Of a DNA stretch of 64,000 bases, positions 43,197 to 55,840 are shown in pieces. Under the pieces are notes generated by a model. The model was given only the letters and a program-made list of their open reading frames with translations, had not been told where the DNA came from and made no database searches. Where the stretch lies: assembly GCF_910592395.1 (NCBI RefSeq), contig NC_088315.1:18211808-18275807 (forward strand), written 5' to 3'. How positions within the stretch are numbered: the stretch's first letter is position 1; each line of letters starts with the position of its first letter. Made by a program: the position numbers and the translations under genes. The DNA comes from Lineus longissimus. Its lineage: Eukaryota > Nemertea > Pilidiophora > Heteronemertea > Lineidae.

Positions 43197-44033
43197 TCAA
43201 TATGCATATTTTTTCATAAGGTCTGCCTCGGCTTTTCCGCAGGGTTCCATACAGCACCGTAACGGGATATAGCAACACAGGCAGGGCATAATTATGGAGG
43301 AGGCCGCCAGGCAGCCCCAACGTCCCAGGCAGTGCGGACCTGTGCAGGCACACGGCGCGTCCGCACTCGTAAAATCCTCATCAATTTCTTCATCAATGTA
43401 CATGTGATAAAATAATCCCCTAACGAAACACAAACACGTGGTCATATGAAGGCAGACGTTGGCGTTGTAACCGCATTTTCCGCCGCACATATACCTATAG
43501 GGCGGGTCCACCGGGTGCGTACACCGGTGAAATCGTAACATCAGACGTTGCTTCGGGGACAGAAGGTCCCAGTTTATCATTGGCGGCTGCGTCTCAGGGT
43601 CGGACACGATTTCCTTCGAGATGTCTCTTTTCAATTCTTCCTCACTTAACCCCCGCGAGCCGTCATGGAGATGATGTCTCTCCCGCCTACGTTCAGAATC
43701 GTACATCCCTACGTACACTTTCAATGATTCCTTGAAATTCGCCGGAGAACCTTGATTTGATTTCACCGATCCACTATTTTCACTTTTGCTATATCCATTT
43801 TTTCGCACGATTCTCGGTGAGTACCCCGGCGATACGCTGGGGGACTTGTCAAAATCGTGTTCTATTTCGATGTGGTCGGCTTTCAGTTCGCTAGTTGTAA
43901 TAGGAGCGCCAGTAATTTGTATGTGTCGGTCGAATGTAAACACCGTTGGCGTATCCAGCTCGTTCGGCGACTGCGCAGACGACGCCGGCTGTCTTGTGAT
44001 CGGAAGTGGCTGGGGATCGGTCCTTTCCGCCAT
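43197..44033 (-). CDS. Sprouty-domain protein, divergent
   Basis: This 278-codon exon starts at an ATG in good context (AAGATGG, 44033). It lies just after an acceptor (TTTCGTTTCAG at about 44049), so at least one 5' non-coding exon lies upstream. Residues 1-180 are polar and without a recognised fold. Residues about 182-265 form a cysteine-rich block. It reads CLCFVRGLFYH, then an acidic spacer, then APCACTGPHCLGRWGC and IMPCLCCYIPLRCCMEPC. This follows the C-terminal Sprouty/Spred domain, which sits at membranes and restrains receptor tyrosine kinase/Ras-MAPK signalling. The usual last segment after the GCLKLC-like motif (a CYDR...CRC stretch in vertebrate Sprouty) is absent; the protein ends GKAEADLMKKYAY. 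No Spred-type EVH1 domain is visible here. Function is inferred from this domain only. Confidence 0.82.
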   Translation of the reverse strand: MAERTDPQPLPITRQPASSAQSPNELDTPTVFTFDRHIQITGAPITTSELKADHIEIEHDFDKSPSVSPGYSPRIVRKNGYSKSENSGSVKSNQGSPANFKESLKVYVGMYDSERRRERHHLHDGSRGLSEEELKRDISKEIVSDPETQPPMINWDLLSPKQRLMLRFHRCTHPVDPPYRYMCGGKCGYNANVCLHMTTCLCFVRGLFYHMYIDEEIDEDFTSADAPCACTGPHCLGRWGCLAASSIIMPCLCCYIPLRCCMEPCGKAEADLMKKYAY

Positions 44034-44435
44034 CTTGAAACGCGTTGCCTGAAACGAAAAGATGAAATATATAAATAGTGTACGGTCACAAATTGCCCTG
44101 CAAGTGGTTTCCACTCTGGCTTCACTGTCTCACCAAATGAACCACAGCCCCTGCCTCATGGGCGCTGAAGTCGGACGTCTGTGGAGTGATCTTCTCGATC
44201 ACTGACAACAACGAAAGACGTCTTGAGAAAAGCAGCAAATGGTCTTCACATGTTGAAATCTCTTCGACAATGAAAACAGACGAAACAGGATTAAACACTT
44301 AAAAGAAAAAGACCATTAATGGTTAATGCACAGAAGAAGAAAACTGTCTCCGGATGAAAACGGATATGATCGCTCTTCTCCGTGAGCATTAGGCGCTGTG
44401 CATGAAAAACGGTTTGTTGGCGACATGGGGAAGCT

Positions 44436-44556
44436 GCGCTCTCAGAAATAATGGTTTATGAGCTTTCAAAAACCATTTGAGTTTTTTATTTGACCAAAAA
44501 ACTCTCCAGTTTAAAGGTTTTTCAGAAGCTCCAAAACCTTTGTTTCTAAGAGTGGA
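44436..44556. repeat. MITE-like element, ACTCTTAGAAA family
   Basis: The right end AACCTTTGTTTCTAAGAGTG and the left end CTCTCAGAAATAATGGTTT are approximate inverses. Compare 37018 and 48455. Confidence 0.65.
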
Positions 44557-46010
44557 AGTGGATACGTTGACGCATCGCGATGATTCTGTGTAGCTCTTCG
44601 AGAAATATTTCAGCTGGAGGTATGAAATTTGGTGATTTTGATTCAGGCTAGATGCGTATCACATGTCTGAGATCCGGATTTGATTTATCGCCGATTTCCT
44701 TTACTTGGTATAGGGGTGTACGTATACATTATCTAATTGAGTTAACCGGTAACCGTATTTGTCATATCTAACCATGGTTGGAAAGATTGACGATTGGAAT
44801 ATGCCAAACATCAAACTGAAACGAAAGAAACATCTGTCGTAAAAAAACGAAATGTGCTAATCTTTTTACACCAGCGCGGACTGGAAATGGGCCTCCTGCC
44901 AGAATACCAGGATAGGGTTGTCCTCTCGGCGAAGCATTCGACAAAAAAAAGAAATTGGATGAAGAAAGACAACAAAGACAAAAAAATAGACACCCTTTGT
45001 TACTCAGAAATTCTATCCATGGCATTTCTAAGCTTTTCACCGGCGTAGTATCAGTGAGTGTTCCTGTGTGTGAGCATTTCCCCTACATCTGATCAGGACT
45101 CGAATGGTTGGGTCTAGTAGTCGCCGTATCCGTGAATAGGGGAACAATAAAGGGAACACTAAAACATGAGAAACACTGATAGATTCATACACCGGTGGCC
45201 CTAATAGTATACGTTTCTTACCAAGAGTAAATATCTGCCAAAAGAACTAAAAATCGGCTGCGGACACTTTACACTCGTCTAGTTTGAACGGTGCTTCCAA
45301 CCTCCGTGGCTGGAAATACTTACACAATGTAATGATGAGGCTTATAACCAACAGGCGTCATTTACACCATCAACACCTTGGGGGTATGGACGGTCGTAAT
45401 AACGTAATTGACGAAATCACACATAAACACGCGTGGGCATCAGATGACATCAAGCGACGCGTGAAGCAGCATCCGTAGCAGGGATACGAAATAGAGAATA
45501 TCCATACGTACGTATTACTCTCCTTGCGTGCGATGCGAGTGTGTGACAAACATTATTGTGTCATGCCCGATTCATTCATATGTTATCCTCGTAGATACTC
45601 TACGCCCACGCGTTGTTTCTGCGCATAAATAGATACAAGATACGGTAATACACGTAATGGTGATGACGCCATGCCTATTACTATTCCAACGCAAAAAGAT
45701 AGCCACACCGTAAATAATAGATTTTCCGGATTTTTCTCTTTGTGCAGGTTCCTGGTGGTGACGTCAGTTGCAGACATGATCGATCAATTTTCAGATATAT
45801 TGATTAGTTACTAGCAAGTGCCTACGGACAGATGACATCATCGGGAAAACATGAACGAAACATTGACAAATTGTGGAGGTGGGGGCTCACCACGCCCAAA
45901 ACTCTACGCCTATGTTCAAAATATGGATTCACAAAGAATTCAATTTTTTCCCCCAAGTGCACACTGACTACAAGTTTCAACATTACTGTTGTGTGCACAG
46001 ATTTAGATGT
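44557..46010. other. Intergenic; part of an old TTAA-type MITE near 45896-46010
   Basis: CAAGTTTCAACATTACTGTT near 45971 and neighbouring words match the TTAA-type family loosely. No gene-like segment was found in the remainder. Confidence 0.35.
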
Positions 46011-46011
46011 G

Positions 46012-46146
46012 GAACCTCCCTTTTCGGACACCTCTCTATCAAGGACATCCTCTCTTATACGGGACATTATAAGTTTGGTACCAAATTGGTTGTTTCCATT
46101 CAATTTGACCTCTCTAATCAGGACACCTCTCTATTAAGGACAGTAC
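46012..46146. mobile_element. Tigger/pogo-like MITE, right end truncated
   Basis: GTGGAACCTCCCTTTTCGGA at the left and GGACACCTCTCTATTAAGGA near the right match the 9298 family. The closing arm is missing. Confidence 0.75.
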
Positions 46147-46441
46147 ATCGTGCTTGAAAACGTCTTGTACAAAGAAAGTCTGGCATGCGCCAAACTAATA
46201 AGTAAAGAACTTCTGGCTGCGCGAGACTACTATGATAAAAATGACCATTGCAGAGTTTTTACAATTAAAAATGCTCTCAAAAGAAGATATGGAATGATTA
46301 TTTATTAACATTTCCTGAACATATACCTTCTAATTATAACTTTACATAAATAGGTTGGCGTTAGGTCGCGTGCTTTTCTTTCCTCGTGACAATATACAGC
46401 AAAATAGTTACAACCCCACAATCACGCTTTAAGTCCATGAT

Positions 46442-46595
46442 AAGGCCACGGTGACCCGTTATAAATGTTTCGCCAACTTCGCTATTTTGCCGCTACGCGG
46501 CGCGTTGGGTCCTTGCGTAAAGGCCACGGTCACCCGTTTCGCCAGCTTCGCTATTTTGCCGCGGCGCGGCGCGTTGGGTCCTTGCGTCAAGAATC
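46442..46595. repeat. Direct duplication, GC-rich ~76-bp unit
   Basis: AAGGCCACGGT(G/C)ACCCGTT, then TTCGCTATTTTGCCGC and GCGGCGCGTTGGGTCCTTGC, occur twice in succession. The second copy lacks 9 bases (ATAAATGTT region). Confidence 0.85.
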
Positions 46596-47560
46596 TGATA
46601 GCGAACGCGAAAGAAGAAGAGGAATAAGGAGTATTGGATTAGAACTGTAAATATTAACAAGTAATAAAAACGTAGTTTTTTATCCCCTTTTGTCGGCCTT
46701 TGTTCCTTTACTAATGAGGGGCGTGGGTGGCTCGAGCGTGATGGGGTGCGTCATATATCTGATGTGGAGCCCAAATGTAGACTAGCGTGACATTTCGTGA
46801 ATAAACACATTGGGAAGTCTCGGGGCCTTCCCCTAAAAAAATAACATACGGACTACTAAATATGCATTTCCTGGTATCTGGAAATAAAAATTTTAAAAGA
46901 AACTTTTGTTGTAAGACGGCGGAACAGCCGTGCTCCTCCCAGCTCTCGGCCTTGACACGCATGTCTAGACACGTCTAGACGCCTCCCGTCCGCGCTTCCG
47001 ACGTGGAAGACAAACAGCCCATCGGAATATATTACACATGGTGGCAAAACGGTCCAGTTCGAGCCGTCATGTACTTTATAATATATGCTTTATTGGAAAA
47101 ATACTAACCAGCGAGACAGTTTTTTTCCGGTTTTCCCTAAACGGTGAAAATCGATATTATCTTCAGTGATAACATCCTTTCTTGCATTGAAACCAAAACA
47201 AAAGACAAGATGATGCGCACAAAACCAAAAGGATCGAAGAGGAGCCGAGCCCAGCATTAAAGTGAATTTCGCACGAGCAAAACAATGCACCTCGATTTCC
47301 CGCGTATCAGTCTCTTTTGGTGAGTGTCTGAATAGCGATCTCAAATCCTTGGGGGTCAAAATGTACAAACTTACTGCCACAAAAAAACGTGTGGGGAAAA
47401 ATCGTACAAGCCGAGCGGCGACAAGGTGGAATATTGGTTGCATTAAACGGTCAGCGAAGAGCAGTGCCCTTTTCCTATGTTATAAGTGCTTTTATTGCGG
47501 GAGGATCTAGGCAATATAGCATAAAGAGCTTTGATGGTCCCCCATGTGGACAACGTGTCC

Positions 47561-47946
47561 CTGATGCAAGTATCAATTCGTGTCTTGTACCCCCCCCCCC
47601 CCCCTCCTCAAGGGTACGACACCTTATCACCCTATAACGACATCTTAAGGCTCAAGCATCACCCTTTTTTCACCAATGCTACTTTTTCTTTCGTCAAGAC
47701 ATCACCATCAACAATATATCAGTTATCACCGTCATATAAAGTAACCGAACTAATTTTACTGGGTAAGGCTGTATGTTCGACAAGACATCGACACATTAGC
47801 ATCCTTATTCTTTCCAGCTTCGCCAAATTTTCACTAAAGGAAAAATAAATACTACTCAAGCATCGGCAAAGATTAGTGGTGATAGCTTAATTACCCTTGA
47901 GGAGGGGGGGGGGGGGTACAAGAAACGAATTGATACTTGCATAAAG
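47561..47946. mobile_element. MITE with inverted repeats that include poly(C)/poly(G) runs
   Basis: GATGCAAGTATCAATTCGTG at the left and the inverse of TATGCAAGTATCAATTCGTT at the right are followed on each side by TCTTGTACC, a long C run and TCCTCAAGGGTA. Arms are about 60 bp. The interior is unrelated T-rich sequence. Confidence 0.88.
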
Positions 47947-48454
47947 TATGCAAGGGGCCACGTCGGATGACGAACACCGCAGAGACAGTCAAGAAGATCA
48001 ATATTGCACAACATATTTCGGCCCATAACACGAAATCAGCCGCGAAAGAAGTATGTGTAGTCAAGTTGCGTGAAGGATTCGCAGTTTGTACAGGACAGCG
48101 GCCACCCCCTCCCCCCCCACGGGCAGCAGATCAGATCAGAAATAATGCTAACCTATTTGAGCAAAAATCCCATTTTATCCCTCGGTGATTGCTATTTGTC
48201 GTTGTCTGTTTATGTCTTGTCGTGGTAATTACCATTAGCCGTACGCTGGGAGGGATACTGGTGATGAATATCCGCTCATATGGGATGTCATCTGCAGGAC
48301 ATCGGGGACATGTGGCAATAAATTTGCAAATCTTTAGAGACGGCGTTTTTTCCCTAAGAGAGAGTGGTTGTCTCTCATGTTCGCCTTTATTAGGGCTGAT
48401 GTAAGGTAGAAATCATCCCACAGTTTTTAGCAGCATGAATTCACTCATATGAGA

Positions 48455-48617
48455 TATGAAGGTTTTTGAGCTTTTGAAATATCTTTGATGGTTTTTCGGC
48501 ACAAATATGCACCGGGAAGAAAATTGAATATCCCGCAGAAGTTTTTTCAGACTCAAAAGCCAGTAGGGTGCATATAGCGTATTGGACGAAAAACCTTTAA
48601 TTTCTAAGAGTGTAACT
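48455..48617. repeat. MITE-like element, ACTCTTAGAAA family
   Basis: It closes AAAAACCTTTAATTTCTAAG AGTGT and contains CACAAATATGCACC and GGTGCATATAGCG in inverse orientation, matching the layout at 37018. Confidence 0.6.
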
Positions 48618-48631
48618 GAGTAAAAATCGAG

Positions 48632-49012
48632 CAATGGAAATCAACATAAATCCTTTCGCAAGTATTTTCCATTCCTAGAAAACTGTTTTTGAAAGAACGA
48701 AAAAAAATCGAAAACGTTATACTCAACTTTAATAGTAGCCAGAATTTTTTTTACACCCTGTATAAGGATGAGCATTACGCTGACATTAAAGATGCCATTT
48801 GCAAGAGGCGAACAATGGAGCTCAACATAAATCCTTTCGCATGTACATGTATTTCCCATTCCTGGAAAGAGTTTTTTGAAAGAAATTAAAAAAGTGGAAA
48901 AAATTATACTCAACTTTAAAAGTAGCCAGACATTTTTTTACACCCTGTATAAGGATGAGCAGTACACTGACATTATAGATGCGCGTCTCTAGGAGATGCC
49001 ATTTACAAGAGG
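48632..49012. repeat. Two-copy direct repeat, ~190-bp unit
   Basis: CAACATAAATCCTTTCGCA begins both units (near 48642 and 48824). ACACCCTGTATAAGGATGAG with the following GACATTA closes both. Divergence is roughly 10-15%. Confidence 0.88.
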
Positions 49013-49255
49013 TGAACATTGCAATCGCAACACGACACGGCGCCGACGTGCCGGGAAAGGTTACTGGCAACATCAAAGATACAGCCGACAATAGAAAAAA
49101 CCGTTTACATGTCATCCCGGACCCTAAGGCCACGAGAAATAAATTCTCCTTTTCTGAGAGAATAAGATCAAGTGAGGCCAAGTAGACTTAAAAAGTTTCA
49201 GACTTTTGGCGTCAGTTGCTACAGTTCAAACCAGAGGCCTATCACACGGTGGGTA

Positions 49256-49714
49256 AAGGGCAGAGACCTGTATTCATCCACGACCGGAAGTCACATAGAG
49301 CTTATCAAAATGTCAAGTTGTGGTAAATACATGGCTGGGATGGACCAAAGTGGAATTAATTCTCAATCTGTGGTTGATTCTTAATCTACAGAGTCAGGCC
49401 ATCACAGAAATATGCTTTTTGATAATATATTTAAGAAAATGTGGTCTCACTGGTCAGTTTAGAACTTGTACTTTGACAGGGCCATATCAATGCGCCAGTG
49501 ACGTTTTGATGGATATGGTGTACGGAAATCTCTTTTTCTCAGGCAATCGGTATTGGAATTTTTAAAAACTTTATTATGCTATTGGCAAAGGGTTATTCTT
49601 GACACATATAAAATTTTGTGCAGATTTATTGGTCCAATGAGTACTTTTTTTACCAAAACCTATGCACAACAATGTACACGTAATGTACACATGTTTTAAT
49701 AGAGGACTCTGGCC
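49256..49714 (+). repeat. Young interspersed repeat, copy 2
   Basis: It is nearly identical to 31441-31916 with small indels (for example the GTGGCACA block of copy 1 near 31482 is absent here). It keeps a coding-like frame reading IKMSSCGKYMAGMDQSGINS. Confidence 0.9.
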
Positions 49715-49774
49715 TAAAGGTATCCGTTTGCCTAAGAAAAATACGTGCTTTACCTGGAGAGGAAATGACGACAC

Positions 49775-49990
49775 AAAAGAAACAGACAAAAGGTTAGTTC
49801 ATTTTGAGGGGTGTGAGGCCCGCATCTATTATTTTTATCCAATTCTACCCCTCGAACACTGTAATGGGAGGGCCTTGCTTCTATTGTGTTGCAAAGGTAA
49901 ACCAATACCTTTACTCACCGTGTGTCAGCTGAAGAATCTTCGCGGGTGTTTTATATTTGTAGATTTTGCAAATTAGGCTATGTTCAAATT
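49775..49990. repeat. Segment with an inverted partner at 63425-63605
   Basis: AGTTCATTTTGAGGGG, the following GGCC(C/T)GC and CAAAGGTAAACCAATACCTT are all present in inverse order at the far right of the window, with about 20% differences. They are two copies of one dispersed element. Confidence 0.75.
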
Positions 49991-49999
49991 GGCTCGGAT

Positions 50000-52120
50000 A
50001 AGTACTCTTATTTTGCGCTGCACTGGAACCAAACAATAGAAACGTACTTGTAGTGGGTGTACATGTAGAGTCATCTAAGAAAATGGCGTTCAAGGACTTT
50101 CTCGCTCCATCATAGCTAACCGGAACCTTTTATGATGGCATTGTTGATAGACCATCCGGCCTTATATGATCTCCCGATCCACGGTAGCCTTGATGGTGAT
50201 GAATTGTCACCAATTAGCAGCAGCAACAATGGGTATTATTCTTTCCAGGTTTCACCTAAGTAGCGAATACGATCATTATGGTGACTTAACACCTTACATG
50301 CCTCAGCCTTGTTTCTTGTAGAGACAATTGCTTTAAATATGGTGATAGTCATCCTGAAGCTCAGGCCAACACTCGGCACTATCGACCGAGCTTATAGTAA
50401 CGTGTGGGAGGGGAGGAGGCTACGACTGACTCGGGATTTTCGAGGATGGGTGATAGTAGGCCGGCGGACTTCCTCCGTAGCCTAGGCGCTACTGCGTGCA
50501 TGACCAACTGGCATTGACTGCTGAATCACGTTTCTTTTGGTGGCAAGTACATACGGGGTGCGCCTTTATTCACATATATTTACTGTTGGTCCAACTATAT
50601 CTTGTTACTATTTCTAACGCCAGGCGACGCCAATAGTCTCTCATAATGCCAAACTCACCCCAGTGCCGAACTTTTAAAATTTCAGACACTGGAATTGATC
50701 AATTGCCGCCATCAATTGCCGACTCGAAATCCGGATGCAGTAAGGAGAGAACCGAGACGATTTCTCGACAAGTCGGAAGGCGCGTTGATCTGAGGAATGA
50801 AGGCGCGCCAGGAATCGTTAGCAGGGTGATATACAGCATAATGGAAATTATCTTCTTCCCAATACGAACATACATCCTCAGACAACATCGTCAACCGGAG
50901 AAAACCGATAACCAAAATAGCCTAGACGATCCTATACAATACACAAAGGAAATACGGCACGACATATTAGCGTGTTATATATCACGTTAAAGGAATCTTG
51001 TCGCGAAGCGCTTGAAAAAGGAGGAGTTTTGAGCGGCCCGGTAAAAACCATAAGCAGGAATACGTTTTCATTCATAAATCTGAGCAGTTTCGAGGACACC
51101 AGACGAGAACAAAGTTCGCAACTTAATGTTTGCCCTATGCATAGCATCACCACTCAGCGTTTTCTATCAAAATGTATCAAATGTATCTAAATCAGACTGT
51201 CACATACTGCAACAGGTTACAATTTGTCTTCGGCGCCCCAAATGGCGGAGTCGGAATTGTACAAAAATGTGTGAAAAAACAACAACCAAGCTGGTCTCGT
51301 AAAATCCAGTCTTCGTTTTATTATCGTCGAATAAGGCACGAATGTATCGAAATAGTCCAGACAGATCATTTACCAAGATCCGACATGGTGTAAAACAATT
51401 CATCTCATAGTATTTGCTATATGACACTTCATTCGTAGCGTTGGTTATGCTCTTTCCTCTGCATCATCTTCCAGTTCAATTTCTTGACAATTCACTGAGA
51501 GCGATATTTGAGGAAACACATTTCACCAGTAGGGATATAGGAGGCGGCAGAATGTCAATGTCAATGTCTTTATCCCAAAAGTAATCCCAATATGGAATTT
51601 ACCTCTCTTCTTGTCAAAACATTGATACATTCAATTGATATTTGACTATTTGGAGACGTCGTCCGTTCCATGGCAGGCACCCAAATGGAGTAACCACTTG
51701 GCTGTTCAGATACCAGTAGGATGTGGATCGAATAGTCCCTTAAATTAATTGCTAGATCCTGATACCGGGTAGTCTCCAAAGTCTTTCCATAGACTCGGAT
51801 ACAGCCTACAGTACAATAGACACACGACTCTTTCGTGTCCAGGTTTAATTAATGTTTTCTGAAGATTTTACGGCGCTGATCGATCGCTAATTGATTTGCT
51901 GATTTTTGAATCCTTCCTCGCCTATGACCACGTGGGGAGATTAAAATCTGTGTTGCAGAGAGAATATCCCAAAGAAATAGCATGGAGAGGTAGCAAAGGG
52001 TATATCGAATTGAATGTTGGCTGCATTTTATAGGCTACGTTTTGTAATTTTATGCGGGGCCGATTAAGAGGCAGATAGATCAGCGGCAGCCTTTGCACAA
52101 GACGAGCAGAACTTGTTTAA
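50000..52120. other. Intergenic; no supported gene
   Basis: The longest frame (50646-50990, 114 codons) contains a hydrophobic segment (VIYSIMEIIFFPIRTYI) but no recognisable family, no splice context and no repeat match. I do not call it. Confidence 0.3.
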
Positions 52121-52129
52121 AGGGCAAAG

Positions 52130-52560
52130 ATGCAAATCTACAATGCCGTGGTAATCATTGCATTGCTGCATAGCACGGTACCGAGACGTGGGCAACCAGG
52201 GTTGCATATGAAACGAACCTGGATGCCTTAGTCAGCCAGCGCGTGCGAAGAATATTCGGGATACGCTGGTTCCTTCGAGTGCGAAGCACGATGGTGAGGA
52301 AGAGGACACGGCAGACACCGGCCTTACTCATTTTGAAGCAACGGTGCCAGAGATGTCTGTCGTATGGAACTACTGAGGCTATCAAGAACAATCCTAAGGG
52401 GAAGCCAGAGCTAGCTGGTGGAAGGAGGAGAAGAAGGGGAGACACGGTATGAAATGGGAGGAGGATGTTGAGAGGGACGTGAGGGAAATCAACAGAAACA
52501 GCAAGGAACATAGGACCCTGAGGACCCAGGGAATAGAAACCGGGGAACAAAGATCTGCAG
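52130..52560 (+). pseudogene. Decayed LINE reverse transcriptase end
   Basis: Fragments in two frames read MQIYNAVVIIALLHS and RVRRIFGIRWFLRVRSTMVR, then RTRQTPALLILKQRCQRC. This is the order of the C-terminal end of RTE/jockey-like reverse transcriptases (YNAVVVPALLYG...RRILGIRW). Stops and frame changes separate the pieces. Confidence 0.7.
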
Positions 52561-52599
52561 ACCATCAGCCTGTATAAGCATTGACAACCTTAACTTAGA

Positions 52600-55130
52600 C
52601 TACCAACGCACAAAGCAACATCTCAGACGCCTTTTTCGACAGCGTGCCAGCGAGTTCTAAAGAACAAACCAACCATGAACGGCATCAGTTACAAACCTGA
52701 GGAGTGAGCCCAACTGCGCGAAAATATCTACGAAATGAACTCGCGAGACTTGATTGATATACCGAAGAGAGTGGGTGAAGTCATTTCCGGTTGAGAGCTG
52801 CGGGGTTACACGGCGGCCATTTTGATTTTCTGATCTGAGGACAAAGTCACAAAGCCATAGCTTTGAAAAGGCTTTCTTTTATACTCAGCTCGTCGCATTT
52901 CCTAATTAGCTGTCGAATAAAATGATTAGGCTGGCACTCCCAGGATATTTGTCTGATATTTTAATATACCGATATATGTGAATAATTGAGGACTAGTCAA
53001 ATGGCCAGAAATACTTAGGTTGGTTTCGGGGCCGTCTGAGGAGCTCGAAAGATTTGACGGGGGTTGAAGTGTCAAAGGAATGGGCGGCTTTTTACTTCAA
53101 TAGGTTTATTCTTCTCCTGATTTCCGCACATTTAGATTGCAATCAGTGGTGAGAGTAGGCCCTCCTCATCACACTACTATCACTGCGCAAGGAGTATGAA
53201 CTCGTTTTAGAGCGAAACGCAACCTCTTTCAAAGGGGTCCACATCTGTGGCAGAAATTGCAAGAACATCTGAGCTTTACTTCAAATGTCAACTCGGTCTC
53301 TGAAGTCAATTAGGAAGTCAAGATATTGATTTCAGCGAAGATCTACAATCATTATATGATTGCCTTACCTTTCCGTTTCCAGGAGACCACGCCAACTTTG
53401 TTGTCGGACAACAAAGTGTCGGACAACAAAGTGCCGCAAATGGGTCTTGGATCTGATTGAGTAGTGTCGTAATTTACATGTACACATAAATCAAAAGATG
53501 TCTTTGTATAGGCCTACTATAAGGACGGTTGCTCACTTTCTAATATTAGAAGGGCAACTGGAGGCGACATTCGGAAGGGAGTACCTTGGAACGAGATTTT
53601 GTTGCTCAACCCCTTCGCCTCATTTTCCAAACTCCCACCGTGAGATATCTACTTTCAACCTAATGCTTTGTTCTTCCTGTTACCTTACTAACCCGCTATC
53701 ATAATACGGCTTACTGGACTTTGCGCAACGAAACGAAACGAGCGAAATGGGGGAGCGACCATTATGTTTTACCCCGGTACGTGATGACCCACACCCACCC
53801 AGGCAGCTGAGACACATGTCTTGTTGGACATGCCTACCGATTTTTACTAAATAAAAGCATAACTTCACTTCACACTTTGAAAATGTACTCACGTAAATTA
53901 CCAAAATTACATGCCAAATTCGCACATGACCCGTTATTTCTCAAAGCTTGGAAGCTCAAATGTCTAAATGTAATGTATGCGCGTAATGTATACTCTCAGC
54001 AAGCGAATAGTTGTGATCGTCGGTTTTTGATACGAATCGTTTCCTGTATGGCCGTTACAAGCCGTTGTCTGAATATGATGTGAACCTGTTTACCGTTCAA
54101 TGCTGCTCCCTGTGACGCTGTACCCGCAAATGTTCAATGAAAAAAATGCTGATAATGACTTACACGGCTTGTTCGCATCGTAAACATAGTGGTACCCGGG
54201 TTAACTGTCTTTGTTTGGCCTAATTTAACAACGATTACTCCCCATGTAACCACGATCTAGGATGGACAGGCTGTGTATTATGAATAGGAAAAGTCACCTA
54301 GGGACCGTTGCGTAGAATACTTTTTTGGCGAAATATTGCGCAAAGTCCAGTTAGCCTCATAATTCTACATGTAAGAAGTACGATACAATCGGTCAAGGCC
54401 CCGTTGTTCACCACGTACTGGGTCTATGTAACGCACGTAACAATGCCCCAGGATCGGGAAGTTCGCGAGAGCGGGTGGTTGGATGACGGTTGGTGACGAC
54501 TGCGAAAACCTACTACAGTATGTTATTTTCTAAAGAGCACTTAAGGCGGAGTTAGCATATTCGGAGACCCTTTCTAAAGAGGAAATATCTGAGGTTTCGA
54601 TGCCTCGTACCCGATACGGTTAATCAAGATATGTCAAAGCTAAAGGGGCATAACTATACTAGTCACACAAACATGACAAAGGCTTAGTTGTCATGGAGAA
54701 CCTATTCATTGGAGCACGCCACAGAAGCAGCGTATCTGGGCACGAGAGACATCTTATTATGTCAAGATGCGATGCCAAAGGCCATGCTTCAAGGTGTCAC
54801 AGCTTAGCGACTACATTGTAATTGCTTCGGGGCCCCGAGAGAAGATAATGCTGAATGCGATTGCTTCGAGAGAAGCTCAGCTCGGCATAGGTTGTTTCAG
54901 CATGGATCGTCATCGGGTCGTATGGGGAAAAGTTTGTATCCAAGTTTCACGCAAAGAGAAAAGAGAATCGATCGGAGAACAGTAGTGGCTTCATGAGAAA
55001 TATTGATCAATTAAGTTGCTTCAAATTGGCAAAGGGGTTTCTAGCAATGTTTTCGGCGTGAGGCATTTCAGACAACAGGTAGCAGCTTTGTATTTGATTG
55101 CGAGGGAAACATTCATGTGTTAAAGTGTTT
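52600..55130. other. Intergenic, nothing recognised
   Basis: No coding region with family support was seen. A short tandem word GTCGGACAACAAAGTG is duplicated near 53403-53430. Confidence 0.3.
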
Positions 55131-55139
55131 TTCATGTCG

Positions 55140-55320
55140 TTCTGGCCAAAGGCACTTGGTTGAACCCAGGAATGGGACCAGATCACATTTACCGAAAGAT
55201 AGTGGTGTTGCACAACACTAGAGTATCCTTAGGATTAGCCTAACCGATGCTATTTCACGGTGTCAGTTATGACACCCTCTGCCGCAGGGCTGTGCAACAT
55301 AACTATTTGCGAAGATAATG
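55140..55320. repeat. Diverged copy of the 3487 tandem-repeat family
   Basis: GATAGTGGTGTTGCACAACA, then CTAGAGTATCCTTAGG and CAGGGCTGTG(C/G)AACATAAC follow the same order as 3487-3835. Only one unit is present. Confidence 0.75.
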
Positions 55321-55747
55321 CTCAAATGTAATTGCTTCGAGGAGAAGCCTAACTATCTATAAAATGATGGTAGGTTCATAAATCAGGCTAACCCACATGC
55401 CGAATTCCTTCGGGGAGATGATGATCTCCCCTTTGCACGAGCTGAACGCGGGAGATGGGGAAACCCATCACAGACAGTCGCTTCCAAATTACTTGCCGGG
55501 CCAATGGCGCACTGAATTAGCGCCGCATCACTGACGACATGAATCACTTGCCAGTTGGAAGCCTGGATACGATTTATCAGGAAAATCGAGCAGCTTAGTA
55601 TTGGAGGTACAACATGGGTGGTGGCCAAATATTCATGTATTGGATCTGATCATTCACTCCGTCAATCAAGAATCGAAATTGACCAAAAGTGACTATGTTT
55701 TCGGAGTAATACTTTTACCATTTAGTGGATTGTGGATGAGTTCTGGT

Positions 55748-55799
55748 TAGCTCACCTCTTAGCAGAGGTGAGCTTATCCCATACCGTGGCGTCCGTCGT

Positions 55800-55840
<41 letters not shown>

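Noticed and set aside
50646-50990. Short protein gene
   Set aside because: A 114-codon frame with one hydrophobic patch but no homologous family, splice context or conservation evidence.
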